From positions 104,381 through 168,380 of the forward strand of contig NZ_JAGUCN010000012.1 in the NCBI RefSeq assembly GCF_018271975.1: 64,000 nucleotides of DNA. Direction: 5' to 3'. The translations under genes and the position numbers were made by a program. Shown piece after piece: positions 54,834 to 63,934 of this stretch. This DNA is from Carboxylicivirga mesophila. GTDB lineage: Bacteria > Bacteroidota > Bacteroidia > Bacteroidales > Marinilabiliaceae. The stretch's first letter is position 1; every line of letters starts with the position of its first letter. The notes under the pieces were generated by a model. It saw nothing but the letters and a program-made list of their open reading frames with translations, was not told the DNA's origin and searched no databases.

Positions 54834-56114
54834 CTATTCCCCCAGCATCATGCGAATGATCTCCCTATCAGTTTCGCGCATGCCCACGCTACCCAGGCGA
54901 CCAATGTTTTTGATGGTATTTTCAACACCTTTAACAACAATGCCGTCGCCACCGTAAAATTGCTGTCCATTTTTATACATGTGATAGCCTAGTATGCCAG
55001 CTTCAACTGCCGATGCTATTTTACCGGCACACGACGGTTTGGCGCCATCGCACACAATGCCCGATACGATGGCCAGAGCATTTACAATGGTGTGTGCCAC
55101 TTCTTTGTATCGTCCGCCGTAAAGGAAGGTGATACCAGCCCCGGCACCAACACCAGCTGATACCGCTCCACAGAATGCAGATAGTCGCCCAATGCTAGTT
55201 TTCTGATGGATAGTGACCAGGTTGGCTACAATCAATGCGCGCAGCAAACTGTCCTCATCAGCTTTTAGTTCTTTGGCGTATTCAATCACCGGTACCGAGG
55301 TGGCCAGTCCCTGATTACCACTGCCCGATACAATCATCACCGGTAGCTCACAGCCACTCATACGTGCGTCGGAGCCGGCCGCCGCCATGGCTTTGGCACG
55401 TACTTTTATGTCATCGCCCCAACTATTCAGTAGTACCGAGCCCACATTGGCACCCCAGTTACCTTTAATGCCCTCCTTGGCAATGGCTGTGTTATGTGCT
55501 ATTTGCAGTTTCAATACGTCTCTTACTTCGTCAACATTCACCGATTCGGCAAACTCAACGATATCTTCCACACTCATTATGCTGCGGTCGGTTTTGTGCT
55601 TGTTGCTCACGTCATCGCAGTGGTGATTGTAAATAGTTGCTTCACCATCTTTTACAATTCGAACAATGTTGGTATGATAATGTGATATTTGCACTGAAGC
55701 ATGTGACTCACCGGCATACACATTCACCACTAAATCGAAAATAACACCACTTTTGGAAGCCACCACTTTTACCTCTTTGTTTTGCAGGAAGTGGGCCATT
55801 TCGCTGCGCTGTTCGTCATTCACCTTCGATATCACCTGCAGCACCTTATCGGCATCACCGGCGACTATACCTGCTATTGCAGCCGCCTCAATGCCTTTCA
55901 GATTGTCGGTATTGGGCACCACCACACTCTTCACATTTTTAATAATGTTATCACTGGCTTCTACCAATACACGATCAGGCATTTGCCCCAGTATTTTGCG
56001 TGCCATCGCGCCGGCATAGGCAATAGCGATAGGCTCTGTGCAGCCCATGGCCGGCATTAACTCTTCGTGCAATATATTAATGTAAGCGGTGTATCTGGTA
56101 TCGGCTTTATTCAT
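54834..56114 (-). CDS. cyuA: L-cysteine desulfidase family protein (CyuA/CdsB, UPF0597)
   Basis: A 426-residue cytoplasmic enzyme of the UPF0597/YhaM family, related to the alpha chain of iron-sulfur L-serine dehydratase. Characterised members convert L-cysteine to pyruvate, ammonia and sulfide. The conserved cysteines expected to bind a 4Fe-4S cluster are present in MGCTEPIAIA (~24), SGCELP (~270) and VCDGAKPSCAGK (~355-363). Such oxygen-sensitive clusters suit an anaerobe. It stands alone, separated by terminators from the S41 gene upstream. It may use cysteine from imported peptides; L-serine deamination is an alternative. Confidence 0.9.
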   Translation of the reverse strand: MNKADTRYTAYINILHEELMPAMGCTEPIAIAYAGAMARKILGQMPDRVLVEASDNIIKNVKSVVVPNTDNLKGIEAAAIAGIVAGDADKVLQVISKVNDEQRSEMAHFLQNKEVKVVASKSGVIFDLVVNVYAGESHASVQISHYHTNIVRIVKDGEATIYNHHCDDVSNKHKTDRSIMSVEDIVEFAESVNVDEVRDVLKLQIAHNTAIAKEGIKGNWGANVGSVLLNSWGDDIKVRAKAMAAAGSDARMSGCELPVMIVSGSGNQGLATSVPVIEYAKELKADEDSLLRALIVANLVTIHQKTSIGRLSAFCGAVSAGVGAGAGITFLYGGRYKEVAHTIVNALAIVSGIVCDGAKPSCAGKIASAVEAGILGYHMYKNGQQFYGGDGIVVKGVENTIKNIGRLGSVGMRETDREIIRMMLGE

Positions 56115-56250
56115 GACTGTATTTACTTTAAATCAGACTGTCTGTACGTAATTTGGTGCCGAAAATAAAAGGAATATCGGGTATAGAATATGATTATTAG
56201 CATGCATGAATTTTATCATGATTTAAAGTGTATTGCCTTTAGTCCAAACA

Positions 56251-56275
56251 AAAAGCCGCTCGGTGATGAGCGGCT
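56251..56275 (-). terminator. Terminator after the S41 protease gene (minus strand)
   Basis: AGCCGCTC (56254-56261) pairs perfectly with GAGCGGCT (56268-56275); on the minus strand the stem is followed by TTTTTG. It separates the S41 gene from cyuA. Confidence 0.85.
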
Positions 56276-56297
56276 CTTGTATCATATGCTTAGTTGA

Positions 56298-59200
56298 TTA
56301 TTTCTTAACTGCCGGGGTTGAGAACGGAGGCGGGGTAATGGTTTTCTTTTCTTGGATACGCGATAAAACCTCTTTAACTGCTCGTTCCAACTGAGGATCA
56401 ATGCCCTTCTCCATCGATTGTGCATCCATCCTAACATCAATGGTTGGGGTAATACCAACGTTTTCGCCTACCCATTCGTTGTTGATAGGATCAAACACGG
56501 CATTATCAGGAGCTGTGAGTGCGCCACCATCTACCAGACGGTAATGTACCGATGATTTAACCAATCCGCCCCAAGTGCGAGCACCAACTACCGGACCTAT
56601 CTTCTGCTGCTTAAAGGCCCATGGGAAGAAATCGCCACCTGAGCCTGCCATCTCGTTAATGATAAGGACCTTTGGACCTTTAATACCTGCCGGTAACAGA
56701 ATTGGCGAACCATTAGGAACTTCATTAGTCAGGGCTGCGCGCAGGTCTCGCTTCATCAGGTCAACCATGTAATCATCCAGCAAGCCACCACCATTGAATC
56801 GCTCATCAATTACAGCACCCTGTTTATCCTGCTGTGCAAAATAGTAACGGTTAAAGGATACGAATCCGGCATTGGACGTGTTGGGCACCCATACATAGGC
56901 CAGCTTACCATCCGACAGCTTATCAACCAATCGACGATTGTCCTCAACCCAGGCGCGCTGACGCAAAGCACGTTCACTTGATATAGGCTTTACCGTAATG
57001 GTCCAGCTGCCTTCAAAAGCTGCTTTAGAATTGATGTGCAAAACGGTTTGTACACCACGTGTGCCGTCTAGTGCCATATAAGGATCATCAGCAGTGGTTA
57101 ATTCTTCTCCATTCACACCCACTAGATAATTACCTTCTTTCACTTTTAAACCAGGGCGTTGAAGCGGACTCGACAGGTCAGGATTCCACACTTCGGTGGT
57201 ATAAATACGTTTGATTTGCCAATGTGAGGAATGGCCATTGAAGTCGGCACCTAACAGTCCCACTGATGCTTTTTCCACTTCGGGCATGTCGCCACCAAAA
57301 ACAAAGCTATGACCTACCGATAGTTCACCGTTCATCATATCCAGCACATAGTTCAGGTCGCTGCGATGTTTGATATATGGCACAAGCGGAGCATAGCGCT
57401 CATATACTTCATCCCAGTCGCGTCCGTGCATGTTCGGGTCGTAGAAGAAATCGCGTTGATAGCGCCAGGCTTCTTCAAACATCTGTTGCCATTCGGCCTG
57501 TCGGTCAAGCTTGGTATTCAGGTTTGTCTTAAGTGTTTTACCGTCTTTACCATTTGGCTTATCGGTTCCCATCACTTTCCACGATGTGCCCATCTTTGCC
57601 AGCATCTGCTTGCCATCGGCCGAGATGGACACTGAGCGCGCATCTGTCACAAACTCTTTAGATTCACGCTCTTTTAAAGTGAATTTATGAATGGTATTGC
57701 CTTTATCTTTTGATTCGCTGATAAAAACTGTTCCTTCGGGCCCTGCCAGCATATATTGGTATTGACGCTTAGGCATTGGCATGGCCATTATCCGTTGCTC
57801 AATGTCTTCAAAATCGATGGTTATGCCTTTGTCTTCTTCAGCTTCTTTGTCTTTTGATTTCTTTTTGCTGTCTTTCTTGTCAGCATCGGCTTTGGGTTCC
57901 TCTTCCTTCTTTACTTCCTCTTCATCGCTACGTGGCTCAAACGGTGATTTATCAGCTTTGTTAAGGTTGATAACATAGGCCGTGTAGCGGGCATTATCAG
58001 GCGACATAACACTGGTGTTGACATAGCTTGACTCAAGGCCCAGGTCGGTACTGGCCAAAAAGTACAGCTGTTTGCCGTTGCGATCCCACGCAGGCGAAAA
58101 GGCATCGGCCATGGCGTTGGTAACCGGCTTTACGCTGTTATCTGCCGACGACCAGATGTAGATGCGACGGAAATGGTTGGCTCCAGCCTTGGCATAGGCC
58201 AGGTATTTGGAATCCTTAGACCATGTAATACCCATGTCGCCACGTTCGAAGTTGTTACCGGCCACATCAATGGTTTTAATACTCTTGGTGATGATGTCGA
58301 GTACTCTAATACGTACGTCGTCATCCACAAAAGCAATGTATTTACCGTCGGGTGACCAGCAAGGCTCCCAAATCATCTTGGATTCGCCAATGCCAATGTT
58401 TTCAACATCACCCAAACCATCCTGTGTGGTCAGCATAAGTTCATATTTTCCGTTTTTATCAGAGAACCAGGCAATTTTGTCACCTTTTGGCGACCAAAGC
58501 GGTTTACGTTCAGCAGCCTTTGAGTTATTGGTGATGTTACGCACATTTCCATGCTCAACCGGCACCGTAAACACTTCGCCGCGTGCTCCCATAATAGCAC
58601 GTTTGCCACTGGGCGAAAGTTGGGCAAAGTCAATTTTTTTGCTCACATCTTCCCATCTGGTATCGGCCCAGGGGAAGTCGCCCACTACATTGATGCTTAG
58701 CTGTGTGCTGCTTTGTGTATCGATATTGAACAGGTGAATGTAACCGTCCTGCTCATAAACCAGCTCCTTGTTGCGACCAGCTAAATATTTGATGTCTGTT
58801 TTATCGAAGTTTGTAACTTGTTTTAGTTCTTTGCTGTTGGTGTTGTAAGTCCAGATATTGCTAACCCAATCACGGTCGGAGAGAAAGTAAATTTGCTCTC
58901 CCAGCCACACGGGTTGAATATCTGTTGTGCGTTCATTAGGTAGCAGCTCTTCTTCCCAGGTTTCGAGGTTAAGAATGATCAGTGGTGTATTTTGTCCACC
59001 CCGGTATGCGCGCCATTCCACATCCCAGCGCCGCATCTTGTCAAGCGCCAGGTATTTGCCATCGGCTGAATAGGAAGCTTTTGTGCCCCATTGTTTGCTT
59101 AGTAATTTCGACGGGCCACCATCTTTACTCACCGTCCATAAGCGGTGGTATGAGCTAGGTGCTGTTTCCCTGTCCGAAGCATACAGGATAGACTGTCCGT

Positions 59201-59570
59201 CGGGCGTCCAGCCTCTCACTTGCGATGCAGCCGGATACCACGTCAGGCGGGTTGCAGCTCCGCCTTCTACCGGCATAGTATAAACCGCATCAGTACCAGA
59301 ACGATTCGATGTAAAAGCAATGGTTTGTCCATCGGGCGAGAAGTAGGGATCCTTTTCTACCGCCGGTGTACTGGTTAAGCGAATGGCATCGCCTCCAGTT
59401 TTGGCTGCCAGCCATAAGTCACCGCCATAGGTAAACACCACATGGCTATCGTTAATGTCGGGTTGGCGCAATAGTCGCGTGCCTTCAGTTTGTGCATATG
59501 ATGCTAAAAATGCGTTCAGCAATAAGCCTAACAGAATGAGGTAAGTTGATTTGGTACGTTGTAGAATCAT
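56298..59570 (-). CDS. Tricorn-type S41 protease with beta-propeller and PDZ domains
   Basis: A 1090-residue secreted serine protease related to archaeal tricorn. The frame extends to 59678, but Met at 59570 begins the signal peptide (TYLILLGLLLNAFLASYAQ). PD40/WD40-like propeller repeats fill ~30-590 (DPYFSPDGQTIAFTSNRSG, WSPDGKYIAFVDDDVRI). A Lys/Asp/Glu-rich linker (nt ~57815-57935) follows, then the C1 helical domain, a PDZ (~810-890) and the S41 core with catalytic Ser in NEMAGSGGDFFPWAF. Family members degrade peptides in the periplasm or at the surface. It may process peptides made by the S8 protease, but there is no operon link. Confidence 0.92.
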   Translation of the reverse strand: MILQRTKSTYLILLGLLLNAFLASYAQTEGTRLLRQPDINDSHVVFTYGGDLWLAAKTGGDAIRLTSTPAVEKDPYFSPDGQTIAFTSNRSGTDAVYTMPVEGGAATRLTWYPAASQVRGWTPDGQSILYASDRETAPSSYHRLWTVSKDGGPSKLLSKQWGTKASYSADGKYLALDKMRRWDVEWRAYRGGQNTPLIILNLETWEEELLPNERTTDIQPVWLGEQIYFLSDRDWVSNIWTYNTNSKELKQVTNFDKTDIKYLAGRNKELVYEQDGYIHLFNIDTQSSTQLSINVVGDFPWADTRWEDVSKKIDFAQLSPSGKRAIMGARGEVFTVPVEHGNVRNITNNSKAAERKPLWSPKGDKIAWFSDKNGKYELMLTTQDGLGDVENIGIGESKMIWEPCWSPDGKYIAFVDDDVRIRVLDIITKSIKTIDVAGNNFERGDMGITWSKDSKYLAYAKAGANHFRRIYIWSSADNSVKPVTNAMADAFSPAWDRNGKQLYFLASTDLGLESSYVNTSVMSPDNARYTAYVINLNKADKSPFEPRSDEEEVKKEEEPKADADKKDSKKKSKDKEAEEDKGITIDFEDIEQRIMAMPMPKRQYQYMLAGPEGTVFISESKDKGNTIHKFTLKERESKEFVTDARSVSISADGKQMLAKMGTSWKVMGTDKPNGKDGKTLKTNLNTKLDRQAEWQQMFEEAWRYQRDFFYDPNMHGRDWDEVYERYAPLVPYIKHRSDLNYVLDMMNGELSVGHSFVFGGDMPEVEKASVGLLGADFNGHSSHWQIKRIYTTEVWNPDLSSPLQRPGLKVKEGNYLVGVNGEELTTADDPYMALDGTRGVQTVLHINSKAAFEGSWTITVKPISSERALRQRAWVEDNRRLVDKLSDGKLAYVWVPNTSNAGFVSFNRYYFAQQDKQGAVIDERFNGGGLLDDYMVDLMKRDLRAALTNEVPNGSPILLPAGIKGPKVLIINEMAGSGGDFFPWAFKQQKIGPVVGARTWGGLVKSSVHYRLVDGGALTAPDNAVFDPINNEWVGENVGITPTIDVRMDAQSMEKGIDPQLERAVKEVLSRIQEKKTITPPPFSTPAVKK

Positions 59571-59636
59571 GTTAAAAAATTGAGATTTAGAATTGTTTCT
59601 AAGGTCAATGAAATAAATGGGGTATGATATCCTTTG

Positions 59637-59648
59637 GAACGGACGTTC
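59637..59648. promoter_or_regulatory. GAAC-N4-GTTC palindrome upstream of the S41 gene
   Basis: GAACGGACGTTC, ~67 bases before the S41 start and ~130 bases before the ABC gene. It has the form of the Gram-positive LexA box core, but LexA boxes of that kind are not established in Bacteroidota, so any regulator may apply. Confidence 0.3.
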
Positions 59649-59775
59649 TAAAATATGTATTTTAAATCTCTGTCGCAAGGATATTTATACAAGTGAATTA
59701 TTATTTTTGTTAAACGGAAGAAAGGCAAAGTGCTGTTTCTTCTGAAATACTCAACTTTTATTTAAACCTGACTTA

Positions 59776-60561
59776 ATGAAACAGACAAGCATACACATAA
59801 GAGGCCTTCGTAAAAGTTTTGGCAAAGGTGCTGATGCAAAAGAAGTACTGAAGGGTATTGACCTGAGTATAGAAAGCGGCCAGATAATTGGTTATATTGG
59901 ACCCAATGGAGCTGGGAAAAGTACCACGGTCAAGATTCTTTGTGGTATTCTCACCAGTTTCGAAGGAGATATTGAAGTGATGGGCATTCCGTTGCGTAAC
60001 AATGCCATTGAAGTGAAACGGAAAATAGGCTATGTGCCCGAAAATGGTGCGCTTTACGAAGCACTGACGCCTGCTGAATACCTTAATCTGGTAGGAACAC
60101 TGTTTGATATGTCTTCGTCGTTGATAGGAGAAAGAACTGACTCATTGCTTAAGTACTTTGAGATGTCACAACACGCCAATCAGCGCATGGATACCTTCTC
60201 AAAAGGAATGAAGCAGAAGATATTGATTATTGCCGGTCTGATTAATAACCCGGATATTCTGTTTCTGGACGAGCCCTTATCTGGTTTAGATGCCAATTCG
60301 GTGATATTGGTAAAGGATATGCTGACCCGTCTGGCCAAACAAGGCAAAACCATCTTTTACAGCTCGCACCTAATGGATGTGGTTGAGAAAATATCGGACC
60401 GCATTATCCTGATTGATAACGGGCAGGTAATTGCCGATGGTACGTTTGAAGAGCTGCAACAAGATAGCAAGGCGTCGCTTGAGCAGGTGTTTGCCAAGCT
60501 CACAGGAGGTGAGGAGCGAGTAGGTGAATCGGGTATTTTGGATGAGGTTTTTAAAAATTAG
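59776..60561 (+). CDS. ABC exporter ATP-binding protein
   Basis: A 261-residue ATPase of an ABC-2-type exporter. Walker A is GPNGAGKST (~48-56), the signature is degenerate FSKGMKQK (~142-149), Walker B with D-loop is ILFLDEPLSGLDAN, and the switch His is in SSHLMDVVE. The degenerate signature is common in drug/lipid/polysaccharide-type exporters of this clade. A TATTTTTG box at 59702-59709 is a possible promoter. The permease starts 3 bases after its stop, so the two form a unit. Confidence 0.93.
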   Translation: MKQTSIHIRGLRKSFGKGADAKEVLKGIDLSIESGQIIGYIGPNGAGKSTTVKILCGILTSFEGDIEVMGIPLRNNAIEVKRKIGYVPENGALYEALTPAEYLNLVGTLFDMSSSLIGERTDSLLKYFEMSQHANQRMDTFSKGMKQKILIIAGLINNPDILFLDEPLSGLDANSVILVKDMLTRLAKQGKTIFYSSHLMDVVEKISDRIILIDNGQVIADGTFEELQQDSKASLEQVFAKLTGGEERVGESGILDEVFKN

Positions 60562-60564
60562 GCG

Positions 60565-62214
60565 ATGACTGTTATCCAACGAATTTTATCTGCACCGCTT
60601 AATATTTTTTTAAGCCTGTTAGGCGTCAATGAACGTCACTTTAAAGTGTTGCTGGCAGCTAAGCTAAAAATGGATTTTCGTCGTCCACCCAATAGTTTTC
60701 AGTCGGCTGGCAAAAAACAAACGCTTATCAAGCAGTTATTTATCTATGCTTTTTTGGGAGCTATCATGCTGCTTAGCTTGTATCGTATACCTGACTTAAT
60801 GCTGCAGTTATCGGTATTCTATGCTTTCCTGATTGTGTTTGCAGGCACTATTATGCTCACCGAGTTTACATCGGTGCTGTTTGATGAGAGTGAGAATCAT
60901 GTGCTATTGCCAAGGCCTGTTTCGTCGCGAACATTATTAATTGTACGCCTGATACACGTATTGATTTATATTGGTAATATCACCTTATCCTTGAGTTTGC
61001 CATTTAGTATTTACCTGGCTATCAATTATGGTTTTATCGCTTTAGCCTTTTTATTAGGTGTGTTTTTATGCGCCTGGTTCATCATGTTGCTGGTGGTAGG
61101 AATTTATATGAGCCTTTCGCGATTGGTTAGTGCCAGCCGTTTTAAGGATGTGCTCAACTATCTGCAAATAGGTTTGGCGATAATCATCATGGCTAGTTAT
61201 CAGTTGGTGCCCAATTTTATTGAAGATGCCAATATGGAGCAGCTCACTTTTACACATGCCTGGTGGACACAGCTAGTGCCTTCGGTATGGTTTGCTGGTT
61301 TTGTACGCTTTTTATCCGGTATGGGTGAAGGAAATGATGTAGTGTTATTTCTGATTACCATTGGCGTCACTATCCTTGAAAGTGTAATACTGGTGCGTAC
61401 CTTATCGTCTGGTTTCAATGCCATTATAGCTGAGTCAGGAGCTGGCACAGTCACCAAAAAGAAAGAAGTTATCAAGGTAAATGCAAAGCAGCCATGGCTC
61501 GAAAAAGTCATTGACCTGTTGTGTGTTTCTTCAGTGGAGAAGATGGGCTGGGCATTTACCATGAGCCATATTAAAAGCGATCGCAAGTTGAAGCAGCAGT
61601 TATACCCTATGTTTGCCTACAGCATCATTATGGTAATTGTTTTTCTGAAGCCACAGGTAAATAACTTTGGTGCATACATGGCAGAATTGGGGCAAAGCTC
61701 CAAGTATCTGATGTTTTTTCTGGCCGGTTTTTTCGGAACCATTGGGATATCCATCATACCGTATACTGATACGCCTAAGGCCGCCTGGATTTATGAAGTG
61801 GCTTCTACCAATAAAAAATACCATATGCAATCCGGGGCGATAAAGGCAGTTTTGTTTACCTTCTTTTTGCCTTTGTATGTACTTTACCTGGTGCCCATTA
61901 TCTGGATTTGGGGGGTAAGTGTATTGCCACACATTATTTTAGGAGCAAGTTTGAGTGCTGCTTTAGCCATTTTACTGGTGAAGTTGCAAAAACAACCGCT
62001 ACCATTTTCACAGGCCCGTGAAATGGTGAATAAAGGTGAATATACCCTTAAGATGTTGTTAGGAATGGCAATGGTTGGTGTAATCATAGGATTGGTTTAC
62101 CTGGTGTCTCTGGCACACATTGGCCTATCAATAGGTTTGTGTGTGATGATGCCGTTTATAATAGTACTATGCTACCGGCTGATTCGGTCACAAAAAGTTG
62201 CTATCAGAGTCTAA
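60565..62214 (+). CDS. ABC exporter permease
   Basis: A 549-residue integral membrane protein with about a dozen hydrophobic helices (GAIMLLSLYRIPDLM, FLLGVFLCAWFIMLLVVGIYM, MAMVGVIIGLVYLVSLAHIG). It should form the channel for the preceding ATPase. Such large single-chain permeases occur in Bacteroidota paired with one ATPase. The loop around ~295-320 is charged and cytoplasmic. No adjacent gene suggests the substrate. Confidence 0.88.
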   Translation: MTVIQRILSAPLNIFLSLLGVNERHFKVLLAAKLKMDFRRPPNSFQSAGKKQTLIKQLFIYAFLGAIMLLSLYRIPDLMLQLSVFYAFLIVFAGTIMLTEFTSVLFDESENHVLLPRPVSSRTLLIVRLIHVLIYIGNITLSLSLPFSIYLAINYGFIALAFLLGVFLCAWFIMLLVVGIYMSLSRLVSASRFKDVLNYLQIGLAIIIMASYQLVPNFIEDANMEQLTFTHAWWTQLVPSVWFAGFVRFLSGMGEGNDVVLFLITIGVTILESVILVRTLSSGFNAIIAESGAGTVTKKKEVIKVNAKQPWLEKVIDLLCVSSVEKMGWAFTMSHIKSDRKLKQQLYPMFAYSIIMVIVFLKPQVNNFGAYMAELGQSSKYLMFFLAGFFGTIGISIIPYTDTPKAAWIYEVASTNKKYHMQSGAIKAVLFTFFLPLYVLYLVPIIWIWGVSVLPHIILGASLSAALAILLVKLQKQPLPFSQAREMVNKGEYTLKMLLGMAMVGVIIGLVYLVSLAHIGLSIGLCVMMPFIIVLCYRLIRSQKVAIRV

Positions 62215-62338
62215 CTGCTACTTATTCAGTGTTTTGCTTAGTTAGTTATTTGTTTAAACCTATCAGCCCATTTATTTTCACTAATTGTGGCGATTGATTG
62301 ATAAAGTACTTTATCCCATATTCGAAATAAAAAAAGAT

Positions 62339-62689
62339 ATGGATAAAGTGCTCAGTCAAACGCCAAACGGACGTGTGTTTATTTGTCCCAATTGCAATAA
62401 AATTCATGTAGAGTTTCATAATTTCCTTTTCTCCTTCGATGAGGAGGAGTACCGTTATTTTCAGCGATGTTTTGCCCGTATGGATGGGTGTTACTACGAA
62501 GCTGTTAACTCTGATATTGTTTATACGCGCAAGATAATTGTACCCATTGGTCATAAGCATGCATCAATGATGTTAAACCGTTATGAGTTACACGAATTAA
62601 AGTCATTACTCAAAGGTAGTGGAGCATCAAAGTCCCCTTCAGTTTTCTTATCGGTTGAGGAAATTGGTCTCGAGGTGGGGAGTAATTAA
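62339..62689 (+). CDS. Small CxxC protein of unknown function
   Basis: A 116-residue cytoplasmic protein. A TTG at 62285 would lengthen it, but the ATG at 62339 is more likely. It opens with a CPNC motif (FICPNCNKIHVEFHNFLFSF), followed by a charged helical stretch (DEEEYRYFQRCFARM) and IIVPIGHKHASMMLNRYELH. Similar small proteins are frequent in Bacteroidota (it resembles DUF6686-like proteins), with no known function. The CPNC may bind a metal or be redox-active, but only one such pair is present. Confidence 0.65.
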   Translation: MDKVLSQTPNGRVFICPNCNKIHVEFHNFLFSFDEEEYRYFQRCFARMDGCYYEAVNSDIVYTRKIIVPIGHKHASMMLNRYELHELKSLLKGSGASKSPSVFLSVEEIGLEVGSN

Positions 62690-62824
62690 TGGAGCTACTC
62701 ATCATCAATTGTTAACTATTTGTTGGGATTGGCTGTGTGTAAATTATTGAAAAAGAGATTTATATGGTGATTTGATGAGCAGGTTGCCTTGAAACTATTG
62801 GTTGAAAAGCCCCACTAATGGCGA

Positions 62825-62855
62825 TTGATGGGCATGCTTCATCAGGATACATTTG
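62825..62855 (+). promoter_or_regulatory. Promoter of the flavodoxin gene
   Basis: TTG (62825-62827), 20-base spacer, then TACATTTG (62848-62855). It is 24 bases before the ATG at 62879 and makes the upstream TTG an unlikely start codon. Confidence 0.6.
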
Positions 62856-62878
62856 TATCAATCAAAACAATCAACAAA

Positions 62879-63382
62879 ATGAAGAAAACAGCAATAGTTT
62901 ACGGCTCCAGTACCGGCAATACGCAGGCTGTAGCCGAAATGATTAATTCGCAATTAGATAAGCAGGCTGACCTGATAAATGTAGATGAAGCATCCGCTTC
63001 TGATTTGGCAGACTATGATTTTCTGTTTTTAGGGACCAGCACCTGGGGTTTGGGCGATTTGCAGGACGATTGGGAGGGATTTATTACCGAGCTGCAGGGA
63101 ATTGACCTGGGTGGTAAACAGATAGCCCTGTTTGGTTTGGGCGATGCCGATGCTTATCCTGATACTTTTGTGGATGGTATGGGAACTATCTATCAGGCCA
63201 TTGCTGATAAAGGCTGTGAGGTGGTGGGCATGGTGTCGGTTGATGATTACAGCTACGATGCTTCAACAGCCGAATTGGAAGGGCAATTGGTAGGACTGGC
63301 CATTGATGAAGATAATGAAAATGATAAAACCAGCAGTCGTGTTGAGGCCTGGATAAATGATTTAAGACATCATCTTGATTAA
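62879..63382 (+). CDS. fldA: Flavodoxin (long-chain, FldA type)
   Basis: A 167-residue FMN electron carrier. The phosphate-binding loop is GSSTGNTQAVAEMI (~9-22), and the flavin-flanking loops are FLGTSTWGLGDLQDDW and FGLGDADAYPDTFVDG; the ~20-residue insertion typical of long-chain flavodoxins is present. Start at 62879 (ATG) is set by family length and by the promoter. It could carry electrons between pyruvate oxidation and hydrogenase or biosynthetic enzymes, often under low iron. A DUF2023 gene follows, a common pairing in Bacteroidota. Confidence 0.94.
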   Translation: MKKTAIVYGSSTGNTQAVAEMINSQLDKQADLINVDEASASDLADYDFLFLGTSTWGLGDLQDDWEGFITELQGIDLGGKQIALFGLGDADAYPDTFVDGMGTIYQAIADKGCEVVGMVSVDDYSYDASTAELEGQLVGLAIDEDNENDKTSSRVEAWINDLRHHLD

Positions 63383-63452
63383 AGATAAATGTTGGTGGCG
63401 CATACTATAGAGTTGACCTTTGACCCAATTTGCTTTGCCACTGGGCAATTAG

Positions 63453-63548
63453 ATGAATAAGCCATTAAGCCAGTTGATTCCAATGTTCATTTGTAAAATA
63501 CCAGATAAACGTATCCGGGTAAGTTTATTAATGGCTTGGCTTATTCAT
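63453..63548. repeat. Inverted repeat ATGAATAAGCCA / TGGCTTATTCAT between flavodoxin and DUF2023 genes
   Basis: A perfect 12-bp arm at 63453-63464 pairs with 63537-63548, with a 72-base interior. It could form a long-range hairpin in the intercistronic RNA or be a regulator site. Confidence 0.4.
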
Positions 63549-63577
63549 TTTTATTAGATTTTAAACCATCAGATAGC

Positions 63578-63934
63578 ATGAAAGTATTTTGCCATCATAT
63601 TTATGAATATAAAAAAGGTCTGCGCAACCTGATATTGCATACCATGGCCAGCAGCGATGTGCCTCTCGCCATCAAGAAATTAGAGGCCAATGATATTCAA
63701 TACCTCGTTCAGCCAGTGACTAAAAATAAGGTGAATGTGTTTTTTGGGGCTAATGAGTGCGTGGAGGTAATCAAGTGCTTTTGTCATAAGCGCCTGAATG
63801 AACTATCGGCCGAAGAAGATTTTATTTTAGGGACGCTGCTTGGTTACAACCAGGTTATTCAATGTGCGCGCTACCTGAAGAGAAAAGAAGAAGCCCCTTT
63901 GATAAAACTACCCTTTACCATTATTATTGTTTAA
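63578..63934 (+). CDS. DUF2023 family protein
   Basis: A 118-residue cytoplasmic protein of the DUF2023 family, recognised from MKVFCHHIYEYKKGLRNLIL and later IKKLEANDIQYLVQPV, NVFFGANECVEVIK and EDFILGTLLGYN. A TTG at 63536 gives a longer frame, but the ATG at 63578 matches the family start. DUF2023 genes are often next to flavodoxin genes, which suggests a partner or regulatory role, but the function is not known. It lies 195 bases after the flavodoxin stop, with an inverted repeat between. Confidence 0.85.
   Translation: MKVFCHHIYEYKKGLRNLILHTMASSDVPLAIKKLEANDIQYLVQPVTKNKVNVFFGANECVEVIKCFCHKRLNELSAEEDFILGTLLGYNQVIQCARYLKRKEEAPLIKLPFTIIIV

Noticed and set aside
58207..58737. 176-codon plus-strand open frame
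   Set aside because: Antisense to the S41 protease propeller; Ser/Pro-rich shadow translation, no start context.
59571..59678. 36-residue extension before the S41 signal peptide
   Set aside because: It would bury the signal peptide and includes promoter-like AT-rich DNA.
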